A DNA stretch of 64,000 nucleotides, taken from assembly GCA_947488755.1 (NCBI GenBank), contig CANLAD010000001.1, positions 1,869,501-1,933,500 of the forward strand, in the 5' to 3' direction. This stretch comes from an uncultured Erythrobacter sp. (lineage in GTDB: Bacteria; Pseudomonadota; Alphaproteobacteria; Sphingomonadales; Sphingomonadaceae). The first letter of the stretch is position 1. Each line of letters starts with the position of its first letter. Positions 43,108 through 52,034 of the stretch are shown one piece after another. Under the pieces are notes generated by a model that saw nothing but the letters and a program-made list of their open reading frames with translations, searched no databases and was not told where the DNA came from. The position numbers and the translations under genes were made by a program.

Positions 43108-44904
43108 TCACGCGATGAGGGGTAGTTCGGCCCGTGCGCGGATTTCGAATTCGCTACGCTGACGGACCGGCACCCCGATCACGCAACGCACACCTTCCGG
43201 CCGAAAATCCAATTCCACCCGGTGGCGCAATTCGTGCGCGACGATCTTCTCGATCAATTCGGTGCCAAAGCCGCGCGCGCGCATTTCGGCCACGGTCGGC
43301 CCGCCGCTCTCGACCCATTCGACCTTGGCTAGGCTGTCGCCCACCAGTGTCCAGGTGACCGATACCGCGCCCTCCGCAACGCTCAGCGCGCCGTATTTTG
43401 CCGCGTTCGTCGCCAGCTCGTGGATGGCGAGCCCGAATGACAGCGCATCGTTGGGCGCGAGTTCGACCTCTGGCCCGTCGATCGTAATGGTCTGATCGCT
43501 GGAGGCATCGACGTGCTGAAGCTCCGCCTCGATCACCGCGCGGATCGGCGTGGTTCCCCAGTCCGTACCTGTCAGCAGATCATGCGTTGCCGAAAGCGCT
43601 CTGATGCGCCCTTCAAGGCTCGACGCGAAATCATCCAGACTGCTCGATCGGCGGCGGGTCAGCGCAAGGATCGACAGGACGTTGGCGAGCGTGTTCTTCA
43701 CCCGGTGGTTGAGTTCGCGCGTAAGCTTGTCGCGGATGGATTGCTGCTCCTCCAGAAAGGTCAGTCGGGATTGGTCCTCCCTCGCCTGGCGGGTCAATAA
43801 CCGTGCGACAAGCATCAGCAGGCACGCAATCGCGAGGCCAAAGATAAGCGAGACCATCGAGATGGTCGCGAGCGTCTGGTTTTTGCGGGACTCAACGACC
43901 AGCCGCAAATCGCGATTTGCGATCGAAAGTGGCAGGGTGATACGCTCACCTCCCTCTTCGCCGTATCCGGTCGCCACCAGCAGGCCGGTTTCATCCTCTG
44001 GCGAAGCGCCATCGTACAAGCGCACGGCAAACGGTCGGGAAGCGTCCTGTTCTACCGCGGTTGCAAGAAACTTCTCGGCATCGAAAGCGCTGAACAGATA
44101 GCCCGCGATCCGCCGCTCTCGCGTCGGAGAAGCGGGGTCGGTGCGGTAAACCGGCATGAAGATGGCGAAACCGGGCGTCGACGCATCCTCTTTTGGCGAC
44201 AGGTCGATGCGCCCAGAGGCCGTCGGCCGCACGGCCCGCCGAGACTTCTCCATCGCCGTCGCCATGTCTTCGTCGGAATACATATCGAAGCCGAGCATCC
44301 GCCGATTTAGCGTGCTGTCAGGCGCAAAATAGGTAACCACAGCCGCTCGGTTACGCGGTGTAGAGACAGCCGGGTAAAGACTCGGGAAGTCTGGCCGCCT
44401 GGCACGCATTCGTTCCAGATAACGCGCGGTGTTGCCTGCTTCGATCACTTCGACCCAGCCGATCCCGTCTGCGCCGCGACGATCATCGCCAAGCTGCAAT
44501 TCGTCGACAAATCGGCGGAAGGTCAGCGGGCTGACATCGCGCGGACCGGCAAACAGCACGGCCCCCGCCCGCAGATATGATGAGAATGTGTTTGCGCGGC
44601 GATCCAGCGATGAGGCGATTGACTGCGCATATTGTTCGGCTTCGGCTCGTTCGCGCTCGCGGTCGTTGCTTTCGATAGCGAAGACACTGAGAGCAGTGAC
44701 CGCTGCGATGGCGAGGAAAATCGCTGCGGGGACCGCGCGCGGAAAGCGGACAAGCCATGTGCGCGCGCGGCCGTCCCGAACGGGGGCGTGATGAACCGCT
44801 TCCTCTTTCGAGGATGGCTTTGTCCGCGCGCTGATTGCTTGCCCTCCTTTATCGACCCAATGGTCATTTGCAAATATGTGCACGGAACCAAAGACTGCCG
44901 CCAT
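43108..44904 (-). CDS. CHASE-domain HWE histidine kinase of the stress locus
   Basis: About 600 residues. A membrane segment (AVPAAIFLAIAAVTALSVFAI), a periplasmic CHASE sensor (~100-330: GIGWVEVIEAGNTARYLERM, FPSLYPAVSTPRNRAAVVTYF, PGFAIFMPVYR), a second membrane segment (TISMVSLIFGLAIACLLMLVARLL), then an HWE kinase: ELNHRVKNTLANVLSILALT (phospho-His), LAIHELATNAAKYGALS, VEWVESGGP and GFGTELIEKIV. Candidate for the kinase that feeds PhyR. The start is uncertain: ATG 44904 is used, but the EcfG-like promoter overlaps it. Translation from a later codon is possible (an ATC at 44835 lies behind a strong AGGAGG). Confidence 0.9.
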   Translation of the reverse strand: MAAVFGSVHIFANDHWVDKGGQAISARTKPSSKEEAVHHAPVRDGRARTWLVRFPRAVPAAIFLAIAAVTALSVFAIESNDRERERAEAEQYAQSIASSLDRRANTFSSYLRAGAVLFAGPRDVSPLTFRRFVDELQLGDDRRGADGIGWVEVIEAGNTARYLERMRARRPDFPSLYPAVSTPRNRAAVVTYFAPDSTLNRRMLGFDMYSDEDMATAMEKSRRAVRPTASGRIDLSPKEDASTPGFAIFMPVYRTDPASPTRERRIAGYLFSAFDAEKFLATAVEQDASRPFAVRLYDGASPEDETGLLVATGYGEEGGERITLPLSIANRDLRLVVESRKNQTLATISMVSLIFGLAIACLLMLVARLLTRQAREDQSRLTFLEEQQSIRDKLTRELNHRVKNTLANVLSILALTRRRSSSLDDFASSLEGRIRALSATHDLLTGTDWGTTPIRAVIEAELQHVDASSDQTITIDGPEVELAPNDALSFGLAIHELATNAAKYGALSVAEGAVSVTWTLVGDSLAKVEWVESGGPTVAEMRARGFGTELIEKIVAHELRHRVELDFRPEGVRCVIGVPVRQRSEFEIRARAELPLIA

Positions 44905-44910
44905 CGTTCC
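44884..44910. promoter_or_regulatory. Divergent overlapping EcfG-like promoters (nepR-ecfG and histidine kinase)
   Basis: On the plus strand GGAAC (44884-44888), 16 bp, CGTT (44905-44908) points to nepR-ecfG. On the minus strand the same 27 bp reads GGAAC (44910-44906), 16 bp, GGTT (44889-44886) towards the kinase. Both match the EcfG consensus GGAAC-N16/17-CGTT fully or with one mismatch. Confidence 0.8.
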
Positions 44911-45007
44911 CGTAAAGACCCGATGAAACCGACCGGTGTTTGACTTTCCGCTCGGAACCCGTTTCGTCCGGATACGCATAATGAAAAGCGAACCGAGCAA
45001 GCCCATA

Positions 45008-45244
45008 ATGTCCAGTGATCAAAATAAAGAAAACGCCCATAAAACCGGGCGGCGAGCCGGTGACGGCGACGCGCCCGAATGGGCGAACGGTTTGCGACAG
45101 CTGTATGATTCAGTAGTCGATGAGCCGCTGCCAGATACATTCAAAGACCTGCTCGAACAGTTCGACGACTCCGACGAGACGGCTAACCACAAGTCCGACA
45201 GGAAGCAGGCGAACCCATCCTCCCACGGGGGGACAAATTCGTAA
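45008..45244 (+). CDS. nepR: Anti-sigma factor NepR
   Basis: 78 residues from ATG 45008. The NepR core is PEWANGLRQLYDSVVDEPLPDTFKDLLEQFD (two helices that clamp EcfG). The N- and C-terminal tails are polar and disordered-looking. An upstream in-frame ATG at 44981 would add 9 residues; neither start has a clear ribosome-binding site. The stop overlaps the ecfG ATG by one base (TAATG), the usual nepR-ecfG arrangement. It holds EcfG inactive until phospho-PhyR binds it. Confidence 0.93.
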   Translation: MSSDQNKENAHKTGRRAGDGDAPEWANGLRQLYDSVVDEPLPDTFKDLLEQFDDSDETANHKSDRKQANPSSHGGTNS

Positions 45245-45867
45245 TGGCCGATCAGAAACCCAAACCCGAGCGTACGGCGAAGGAAAAGGCCGAGTTCAAG
45301 CGCGAACTTACCGAGGTCGTGCCGCATCTGCGCGCATTCGCACGTGGCCTGTGCGGCCGCCCGGACATGGCGGACGATCTGGTGCAGGAGACCCTTCTGA
45401 AAGCGTGGGCTGCGCAGGCAAGGTTCGAACCAGGCACTTCGATGCGGGCATGGACCTTCGTCATCCTGCGCAACGCGTATCTTACCGACATGCGTCGCAA
45501 CCGGTTTCGCGGCGAATATGATGAGAACGTCGCCGAACGAATCCTCACCGCTCCAGCGGGACAGGAGGAGCCGATCCATCTGTCCGACATGCATCGCGCG
45601 CTCCTGACCCTTCCCCCCGAACGGCGCGAAGCGTTGCTGCTGGTCGGAGCGGGCGGCTTTTCCTACGAGGAAGCGGCGAACATCTGCGGCTGCGCGGTTG
45701 GCACGATCAAAAGCCGTGTCGGACGTGCGCGCGCGGCGCTGAACTCCATGCTGGCCGATGGCGACATCCCCCAACGCGATATCGAAGATGCAGGCGCGCA
45801 CCGCGCAATCCTCGAAGAACTGGACGAAGTCGCGGCCGGCAACGGCATCGCTGCCGCCAAGAATTGA
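45244..45867 (+). CDS. ecfG: Extracytoplasmic-function sigma factor EcfG
   Basis: 207-residue sigma factor of the ECF15 group. Region 2 is RAFARGLCGRPDMADDLVQETLLKAWAAQARFEPGTSMRAWTFVILRNAYLTDMRRNRF. Region 4 is LLTLPPERREALLLVGAGGFSYEEAANICGCAVGTIKSRVGRARAAL. It directs RNA polymerase to GGAAC-N16/17-CGTT promoters, of which four candidates lie in this locus, including one for its own operon (autoregulation). Confidence 0.97.
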   Translation: MADQKPKPERTAKEKAEFKRELTEVVPHLRAFARGLCGRPDMADDLVQETLLKAWAAQARFEPGTSMRAWTFVILRNAYLTDMRRNRFRGEYDENVAERILTAPAGQEEPIHLSDMHRALLTLPPERREALLLVGAGGFSYEEAANICGCAVGTIKSRVGRARAALNSMLADGDIPQRDIEDAGAHRAILEELDEVAAGNGIAAAKN

Positions 45868-45937
45868 TCGCCATCCCTATCGCCCCGCTTGCGCTGCGGG
45901 AGGAGCGTTGAGCATATGGCGGTGAGAAACACGCGCA

Positions 45938-47143
45938 GTGAATGAGCCACGTCCGGTCATGAACAGCCAGGCACCAGATGAAACACCGCCATCGGACGGC
46001 GCTCGCCGCCGGAACCAGCGTCGGCTGATTCTTGCCGAGCAGGAGTTGCGGCTGATGTCCGCGCTGGTCCTGCTGTTCGGGCTAGGTCTATTTCTCGCTC
46101 TTCCATTCGTTCTGTCGATCGGCTCGGTCGTGTTCCTGCCGCTCGTTACGGCGGTCCTGCTGACAATCCTGCTCTCGCCGCTAGCCGACTGGTTCGCGCG
46201 CATCGGTCTGCCAAACGTCGCCGCATCGCTCTTTGCCTTGATCGTCTTCCTCGGCGTGCTGCTCGCAGCCCTCGCCTTGATCCTTCAGCCAGCTCTCGAA
46301 CTGTTCGAAGAGCTTCCCACCATCACCGAGCGGGTAAGCGCGCGCTTTTCCGACTTGCGCGACGAATTCGAATGGCTCGCGATGGCGAACCGCGAACTTG
46401 CCGCGTTGATGGGCGATACCGGCGCGCGCGAAGTGGTGCTCGCAACGCCGAGCCTGCTGGAAGAAATCGCCTTCGCCACGCCCAGCATCGTGCTCGAAGT
46501 GCTGATCATGTTCCTGATGGCATTCTTCATGATCGAAGCGCGCGTGCGGCTCCGGCGGCATCTGCTGTTCGACCGGGCGAATTTCGGGTCGAGCGTGAAG
46601 GCCGCACGGGTCATGCGAGAGGTGCAGGACCGGGTGGCGGCCTACATAACGACCGTCGGCCTCATAAATATCGGCATCGGTGTGATCGTGGCGCTTGGCG
46701 CATGGGCGCTCGGACTGGACGTGCCAATCATGTGGGGCGGGCTTGCCGCGATCCTCAACTTCATTCCCTATATCGGGCCACTCGCAATGACCGCGCTGCT
46801 TGCGCTCTTCGGCCTCGGCACAGCGGATACCGTCCTGATTGGCCTCTTGCCAGCCGCCGCATACATCGCGTTGCACGCGGTCGAGGCGAATGTGGTCACG
46901 CCCTCCATCCTCGGCGCGCGGTTCACCATGAACCCGGTGATGATCCTGATCGCTCTGTCCTATTTCACATGGATCTGGGGCGTTCCGGGCGCGCTGCTAT
47001 CGGTGCCGATCCTGCTGACGCTGACCGCCTTGTTCGATCACATCGGGCGACCCAATCTTGTCGGCTTCATCTTTGGAGAACCGCTGTTTCGCAGCGAGGC
47101 CATCGAGCGGAGGCTGGAGGACCGCCAGATCGAAACCGCCTGA
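45938..47143 (+). CDS. AI-2E transporter (PerM) family membrane protein
   Basis: 401 residues. Paired N-terminal segments SALVLLFGLGLFLALPFVLSIGSVVFLPLVTAVLLTILLSPLA and NVAASLFALIVFLGVLLAALALIL, a soluble coiled region with LLEEIAFATPSIVLEVLIMFLMAFFMIEAR, then the conserved VGLINIGIGVIVALGAWALGLDVPIMWGGLAAILNFIPYIGPLAM and FTMNPVMILIALSYFTWIWGVPGALLSVPILLTLTALFDH. The family exports small signals or ions; a substrate cannot be named. The GTG at 45938 is used; ATG 45959 (MNSQAP) is an alternative. Confidence 0.9.
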   Translation: MNEPRPVMNSQAPDETPPSDGARRRNQRRLILAEQELRLMSALVLLFGLGLFLALPFVLSIGSVVFLPLVTAVLLTILLSPLADWFARIGLPNVAASLFALIVFLGVLLAALALILQPALELFEELPTITERVSARFSDLRDEFEWLAMANRELAALMGDTGAREVVLATPSLLEEIAFATPSIVLEVLIMFLMAFFMIEARVRLRRHLLFDRANFGSSVKAARVMREVQDRVAAYITTVGLINIGIGVIVALGAWALGLDVPIMWGGLAAILNFIPYIGPLAMTALLALFGLGTADTVLIGLLPAAAYIALHAVEANVVTPSILGARFTMNPVMILIALSYFTWIWGVPGALLSVPILLTLTALFDHIGRPNLVGFIFGEPLFRSEAIERRLEDRQIETA

Positions 47144-47151
47144 GGCCCGCA

Positions 47152-48438
47152 TCATTCGCCATGCCGGTCGACCGCACTCGTCACCGCGACATTCATCGTC
47201 ACGTTGGCAAGCGTCCGCATGATGTCAGGCAGCATTTCGACCGCAACCAATAGCGCCAGCGGCTCGATCGGAACGCCCATCGCAAGCGCAATCGGCCCGA
47301 TCGATACCACGAAGCTGATCGATCCGGGCAGACTGACCGAGCCCACGCTGATGACCAGCGCCACCAGAATGCCCGCAATGGCGAGCGCCAGGCTTATCTC
47401 GACCCCAGCCAGCGCGGCGACATAGAGAGCGACGGCCAAGTTCATCGCCGGACTGGTCGACCGGAACACCGCTACCGCGAGCGGCAGCACGAACTCGCTT
47501 GTGCTCGAGCGCAGACGCAGTCGGCTCGCGCTGTCGAGCATGGCGGGAAGGCTGGCGAGCGAACTCTGGGTCGATACCGCGACCGCCTGTGCCGGGAGCA
47601 TCGCCCTTGCAAATCGTCCGAGCGACACGCCTCCAAGGGTTGCGGCCAGGATGTAGGCGAGCACAAGGATGAAGGCCCCCATCGCCGAAACCACCACGAT
47701 GTAATGCGCCAGCGCCGCGAATGCCCCGCCTCCGCTGCGAAGGCCGACGCCGAATGCCAGCGCCAGGACGCCGACAGGGGCCACCCACAGCACCCAGCCG
47801 ATCAGCACCAGCATCGTGTTTGCCAGCGCATGAAAGAAGCTGAGCAACCGCTCGCCCTGTTCGCGTGGCAGGCGGGTCATCGCGATGGCGAACAGCGCGA
47901 AGAAGAGCGTGAGGGGCAACATGCTCGTTTCCACCGCTGCGGCGAGTATATTGGGCGCGATGAGCGAGGCAAGAAAGTCGAGAATATCGGGGACCGCCTG
48001 CTCGCCCGCCGGAACTTCGGCGAGGAAGCCGCTCGCGCTTGGCGGGATCGGCCAGATGGAGAGCAGCCAGGGCAGGACGATAACCGTGAACAAGCCCCCG
48101 GCGACCAGTACGCCGAAGACCAGCAGCAGAAACCGCCGCGCCGCTGCGCCCGCGCGCGCGGCCTGCACGATTTGCGACAGGCCAAGCACAAGCAGCGCGG
48201 CGACCAGCGGAATGATCGTCATCTGCAAGGCGTTCAGCCATAACCGTCCGATCAGCGCGACGAAATCGAGCGCCCATTGCGGCAGCGCCACTTGCGACAG
48301 GAGCACCCCGGCAGTCAGCCCTGCGATGAGTCCGGCAAACGTGAGCACCACCGGCAGGCGGATCGCCATCAATTCAAGCCCGTTGCCGACCTCTCCCGAA
48401 ACGTCATCGCGCGCGGTATCTTGCGACTTTGCGCTCAT
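47152..48438 (-). CDS. Dicarboxylate/amino acid:cation symporter (DAACS/GltP family)
   Basis: 428 residues from ATG 48438. Many membrane spans: [84 protein letters not shown]. Transport-site loops are [15 protein letters not shown] (serine-rich HP1-like) and [16 protein letters not shown] (HP2 region), with [17 protein letters not shown]. Takes up C4-dicarboxylates or acidic amino acids with Na+/H+. Divergent from glmM. The longest frame begins upstream but lacks family character. Confidence 0.88.
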   Translation of the reverse strand: MSAKSQDTARDDVSGEVGNGLELMAIRLPVVLTFAGLIAGLTAGVLLSQVALPQWALDFVALIGRLWLNALQMTIIPLVAALLVLGLSQIVQAARAGAAARRFLLLVFGVLVAGGLFTVIVLPWLLSIWPIPPSASGFLAEVPAGEQAVPDILDFLASLIAPNILAAAVETSMLPLTLFFALFAIAMTRLPREQGERLLSFFHALANTMLVLIGWVLWVAPVGVLALAFGVGLRSGGGAFAALAHYIVVVSAMGAFILVLAYILAATLGGVSLGRFARAMLPAQAVAVSTQSSLASLPAMLDSASRLRLRSSTSEFVLPLAVAVFRSTSPAMNLAVALYVAALAGVEISLALAIAGILVALVISVGSVSLPGSISFVVSIGPIALAMGVPIEPLALLVAVEMLPDIMRTLANVTMNVAVTSAVDRHGE

Positions 48439-48559
48439 TATGTGGGCGAACCCTTCCCTCCTCGGGGCTCTCCCCCGTCTGAACCCTTCCCATTCGCCGA
48501 TAACCGCGTCACAAGCGCCTGACAAACAATCGCGAATATTAGCAGGGACGAATTCAGGA

Positions 48560-49897
48560 ATGGCACGCAAGTTCTTCGGCACCGACGGCATACGGGGCCG
48601 CACCAATGACGGCGTGATGACGGCGGAAACCGCGATGCGTGTGGGGCAAGCGGCCGGCAATTACTTCGTACGAGGAGGCCATCGCCACCGCGTCGTGATC
48701 GGCAAAGACACGCGGCTATCGGGCTACATGATGGAAAGCGCCCTGGTCGCGGGCTTCACCAGCGTTGGGATGGACGTCATTATGACTGGCCCTCTGCCCA
48801 CCCCTGCAATTGCGCTGCTGACCAGGGAAATGCGCGCGGATCTGGGCGTTATGATCTCGGCTAGTCACAACCTGTTCCCGGATAACGGGATCAAGCTGTT
48901 CGGACCGGACGGTTTCAAGCTTTCCGACGAAGCGGAAGCGGAGATAGAGGCGCTGCTCGAACAACCGCCAAAGCTCGCGCAAGCCGAGGCGATCGGACGC
49001 GCACGGCGGATCGAGGATGCGCGCGGGCGCTATATCAGCGCGGTGAAGAAATCCGTGGCCAGCGATGTACGTTTCGATAGCCTGAAAGTGGTCGTCGATT
49101 GCGCGCATGGTGCCGCCTATGAGGTTGCGCCATCGGCCATTTGGGAGTTGGGCGCGGACGTGGTCGCGCTCGGCGTCGAACCCGATGGCACCAACATCAA
49201 CGATGGAGTCGGCTCGACCGCAATCGAAGCGCTGCAAAGCCGCGTAGTGGAAGAGAAAGCGGATATCGGCATCGCGCTCGACGGAGATGCCGACCGGCTG
49301 ATCGTTGTCGATGAAAAGGGACGCAAGGTCGATGGCGACCAGATCATGGCTCTTATCGCGACGCGAATGCATCAAAAAGGCGCGCTGACCGGCGGCGGCG
49401 TGGTTGCGACGGTCATGTCCAATCTCGGCCTTGAACGCTATCTCGAAACGCAAGGACTTACGCTGGAGCGCACCAAGGTCGGCGATCGCTATGTGCTCGA
49501 GCGCATGAAACAGGGCGGCTTCAATGTCGGCGGCGAGCAATCGGGACATATGATCCTGCTGGACCATAGCACCACCGGCGACGGCTCTGTCGCGGCGCTG
49601 CGGATCCTGAGCAGTCTGGTCCGCTTGGGCAAGCCGGCTAGCGAGATTCTGCACGTCTTCGATCCGGTCCCGCAATTGCTTAAGAACGTGCGTTACAATG
49701 GCGGCGCTCCGCTGGAGCATGATGGGGTGAAATCGGCGATCCGCGAAGCTGAAAGCACCCTTGAGGGCCGAGGGCGATTGGTGATCCGTCCTTCGGGCAC
49801 TGAGCCAGTCATTCGCGTAATGGCCGAGGGCGACGATCCCGCGCAGGTCGAGAGCGTGGTCGATAATGTGTGCGACGCCGTGCGTTCGGCGGCGTGA
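48560..49897 (+). CDS. glmM: Phosphoglucosamine mutase
   Basis: 445 residues, family length. Starts [20 protein letters not shown]. The phosphoserine loop is [26 protein letters not shown], the Mg2+ loop is [19 protein letters not shown], the sugar loop is [13 protein letters not shown] and the phosphate loop is [16 protein letters not shown]. Converts glucosamine-6-P to glucosamine-1-P for peptidoglycan and LPS. The same open frame runs 225 codons upstream against the symporter gene; that extension is only antisense reading. thiD follows 4 bp after the stop. Confidence 0.98.
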   Translation: MARKFFGTDGIRGRTNDGVMTAETAMRVGQAAGNYFVRGGHRHRVVIGKDTRLSGYMMESALVAGFTSVGMDVIMTGPLPTPAIALLTREMRADLGVMISASHNLFPDNGIKLFGPDGFKLSDEAEAEIEALLEQPPKLAQAEAIGRARRIEDARGRYISAVKKSVASDVRFDSLKVVVDCAHGAAYEVAPSAIWELGADVVALGVEPDGTNINDGVGSTAIEALQSRVVEEKADIGIALDGDADRLIVVDEKGRKVDGDQIMALIATRMHQKGALTGGGVVATVMSNLGLERYLETQGLTLERTKVGDRYVLERMKQGGFNVGGEQSGHMILLDHSTTGDGSVAALRILSSLVRLGKPASEILHVFDPVPQLLKNVRYNGGAPLEHDGVKSAIREAESTLEGRGRLVIRPSGTEPVIRVMAEGDDPAQVESVVDNVCDAVRSAA

Positions 49898-49901
49898 AAC
49901 C

Positions 49902-50705
49902 ATGACCAAACCCCCGCCGCGCGTATTGTCGATCGCCGGATCGGATTCCTCCGGCGGAGCGGGCATTCAGGCCGATATCAAGACGATAGCGATGCTCGGC
50001 GGCTATGCGATGACGGCGATCACCACCGTCACCGCGCAGAACAGCGTCGGCGTGCAGGCGATCGCACCGATGTCGGGAGATGTGGTGGCGCGGCAGATCG
50101 CAAGCTGCATCGAAGATATCGGTGTCGATGCGATCAAGATAGGGATGCTTCACGATGCCGAGATCATCGGCGCCGTCGCGCGAGCGCTCGAAGGCATCGA
50201 TGTGCCAGTCGTGCTCGACCCGGTGATGATCTCGACCAGCGGCGCAACCCTGATTGCGCCCGATGCCATCGCCGCGATGCGCGAACGGCTCTTTCCTTTC
50301 GCAACGCTCATCACCCCAAACGTGCCCGAGCTGGGCCATCTCGTCGAACGCTCGCTATCGACCAGTCAGGACATGGCGGAGGCGGCGGAGGAGCTGAGCG
50401 AAACCACCGGCGCGGCGGTCCTGGCGAAGGGGGGCCATACACCTGATGAGCGGATCATCGACGTCCTGATCGTCCCTGACGCGCGCGCGGTCCAGTTCGA
50501 CCATGCGCGCATCGATACCCGGCATACGCACGGGACCGGCTGCACGCTTTCGTCAGCGGTGGCAACCCTGCTTGGTCATGGTCAGCCGCTCGAGCACGCG
50601 GTGCGTCTTGGCCGACAATTCGTGCTGCGCGCGATCGAGGGCGCGCCGGGCTTCGGTGAGGGCAACGGTCCCCTCGGCCACCACACGGTCCGAAGCCTGG
50701 GCTGA
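49902..50705 (+). CDS. thiD: Hydroxymethylpyrimidine/phosphomethylpyrimidine kinase
   Basis: 267-residue ribokinase-fold enzyme of thiamine synthesis. Substrate block VLSIAGSDSSGGAGIQADIKTIAMLGGYAMTAIT, KIGMLHDAEI, VPVVLDPVMISTSGATL, and the anion hole/base DTRHTHGTGCTLSSAVAT. ATG at 49902 (MTKPPP), four bases after glmM, so co-transcribed, although pathways differ. It phosphorylates HMP and HMP-P with ATP. Confidence 0.95.
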   Translation: MTKPPPRVLSIAGSDSSGGAGIQADIKTIAMLGGYAMTAITTVTAQNSVGVQAIAPMSGDVVARQIASCIEDIGVDAIKIGMLHDAEIIGAVARALEGIDVPVVLDPVMISTSGATLIAPDAIAAMRERLFPFATLITPNVPELGHLVERSLSTSQDMAEAAEELSETTGAAVLAKGGHTPDERIIDVLIVPDARAVQFDHARIDTRHTHGTGCTLSSAVATLLGHGQPLEHAVRLGRQFVLRAIEGAPGFGEGNGPLGHHTVRSLG

Positions 50706-50714
50706 TCGGTAGAC

Positions 50715-51599
50715 CTAGCGCTCCAACTCGTAGAATTCCGCGATCCGGCCCCACGCCTCATCGGCGGTTTCGCACCAATGAAACAGGTCGAGATCTTTCT
50801 TGGAGATCGTGCCCTCTTCCGCGATCGCTTCGAAATCGACCACCCGCGTCCAGAAATCTCGGCCAAACAGCAGGATCGGAACGGGCCTCATCTTGCCGGT
50901 CTGAATAAGCGTCAACAGCTCGAACAGTTCGTCGAACGTCCCGAACCCGCCGGGGAACACCGCGACCGCCCGCGCGCGCAGCAGGAAATGCATCTTGCGC
51001 AGCGCGAAATAGTGGAAATTGAGGCTGAGATACGGCGTCACATAGCCATTGGGTGCCTGTTCGTGCGGGAGGACGATGTTGAGTCCGATCGACTCGCTCC
51101 CCGCCTCGCTCGCCCCGCGATTGCCCGCTTCCATGATCGAAGGGCCACCCCCGGTCGTCACCACAAACTGGCGCTTGCCATCCTCGATGATCGCCTTTTC
51201 CGACACCAGCCTCGCGAGCGTGTAAGCTTCCTTATAATACTTGGCTTTGGCCGCGAGATTGGCGGCGACCTTCTGTTCGAACTCGCCCTCGTCTTTCGCC
51301 GCTTCGACGCGCGCCTGCGCCTCCTCCGGCGAAGGAATACGCGCCGATCCGTACATCACCAATGTCGATCCGACCCGCGCTTCGTCCAGCAGCATTTCAG
51401 GCTTGAGCAGCTCGAGCTGGAAACGCACCGGTCGCAATTCGTCGCGCAGCAGGAAATCGTGATCGCGAAAAGCGAGCTTGTAGGCCGGATGCTCGGTCTG
51501 GGGCGTGTGCTCGGGCGCTTCGTCGGCGAAGCGGCTTTCCTCTCCGGCGCGGTAGAATTTGCGGTCGGTGAGGTCGCGTTCGGGATGATGTTCGTTCAT
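50715..51599 (-). CDS. LOG family protein (cytokinin riboside 5'-monophosphate phosphoribohydrolase-like)
   Basis: 294 residues. The LOG signature is AVFPGGFGTFDELFELLTLIQTG (PGGxGTxxE), preceded by VVTTGGGPSIMEAGNRGASEAGSESIGLNIVLPHEQ. An N-terminal extension of ~100 residues (HPERDLTDRKFYRAGEESRFADEAPEHTPQTEH) is found in the longer bacterial subgroup. Family members hydrolyse nucleoside monophosphates (AMP and related). ATG 51599 was chosen because upstream codons lack similarity. Convergent with thiD. Confidence 0.9.
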   Translation of the reverse strand: MNEHHPERDLTDRKFYRAGEESRFADEAPEHTPQTEHPAYKLAFRDHDFLLRDELRPVRFQLELLKPEMLLDEARVGSTLVMYGSARIPSPEEAQARVEAAKDEGEFEQKVAANLAAKAKYYKEAYTLARLVSEKAIIEDGKRQFVVTTGGGPSIMEAGNRGASEAGSESIGLNIVLPHEQAPNGYVTPYLSLNFHYFALRKMHFLLRARAVAVFPGGFGTFDELFELLTLIQTGKMRPVPILLFGRDFWTRVVDFEAIAEEGTISKKDLDLFHWCETADEAWGRIAEFYELER

Positions 51600-52034
51600 G
51601 GCGCAGCCCCTAGGCGTGCAGCAGAATAGCGGCAAGCAGACAATTGGCGCGGGCGCAGGATCGGACGAGTGTTCTTCGACAAGCAGGATGGGCTTACGAC
51701 GACAGAACAAGTTCTGCTAAGGCCTTGAAGTGCGGTTTCGCTTGCGACCAAGAATGCTTTCGGACGGCACTATGAGGTTCATCGACGTCAAACGGCGGAT
51801 TTTAAGCCACAGCCCCTATCACCTCGGCGAGATGTGCCAGGCGCTGCGCTCGTATGGACGCCGAAGCCGATTACCGGCAGCTTCGTAAGCCCAAGGAGCG
51901 GCGCAGTTGTCGGCGTCTTTTCCTCGACGAAAGGTGCAATCTCATCGACGGATGCTCGGCCCAAGCGTAACAAAATGCATAGGTTGGTGGTCAGCGATGG
52001 GTCTATCGAGGTGCAAGAAGAGGGGCGCGTGCAC
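51600..52034. other. Intergenic region between LOG gene and efflux operon
   Basis: 435 bp, divergent promoters expected. I see no convincing gene. One short inverted repeat, CAGAAC-AA-GTTCTG (51703-51716), could bind a regulator, for example of the efflux operon; the regulator is unknown. An open frame continues upstream of the TolC-like gene to 51834 but has no signal peptide at its front. Confidence 0.5.

Noticed and set aside
47885-48559. N-terminal extension of the glmM frame
   Set aside because: It lies antisense to the symporter gene and its upstream region, has no family similarity, and GlmM starts cleanly at [13 protein letters not shown].
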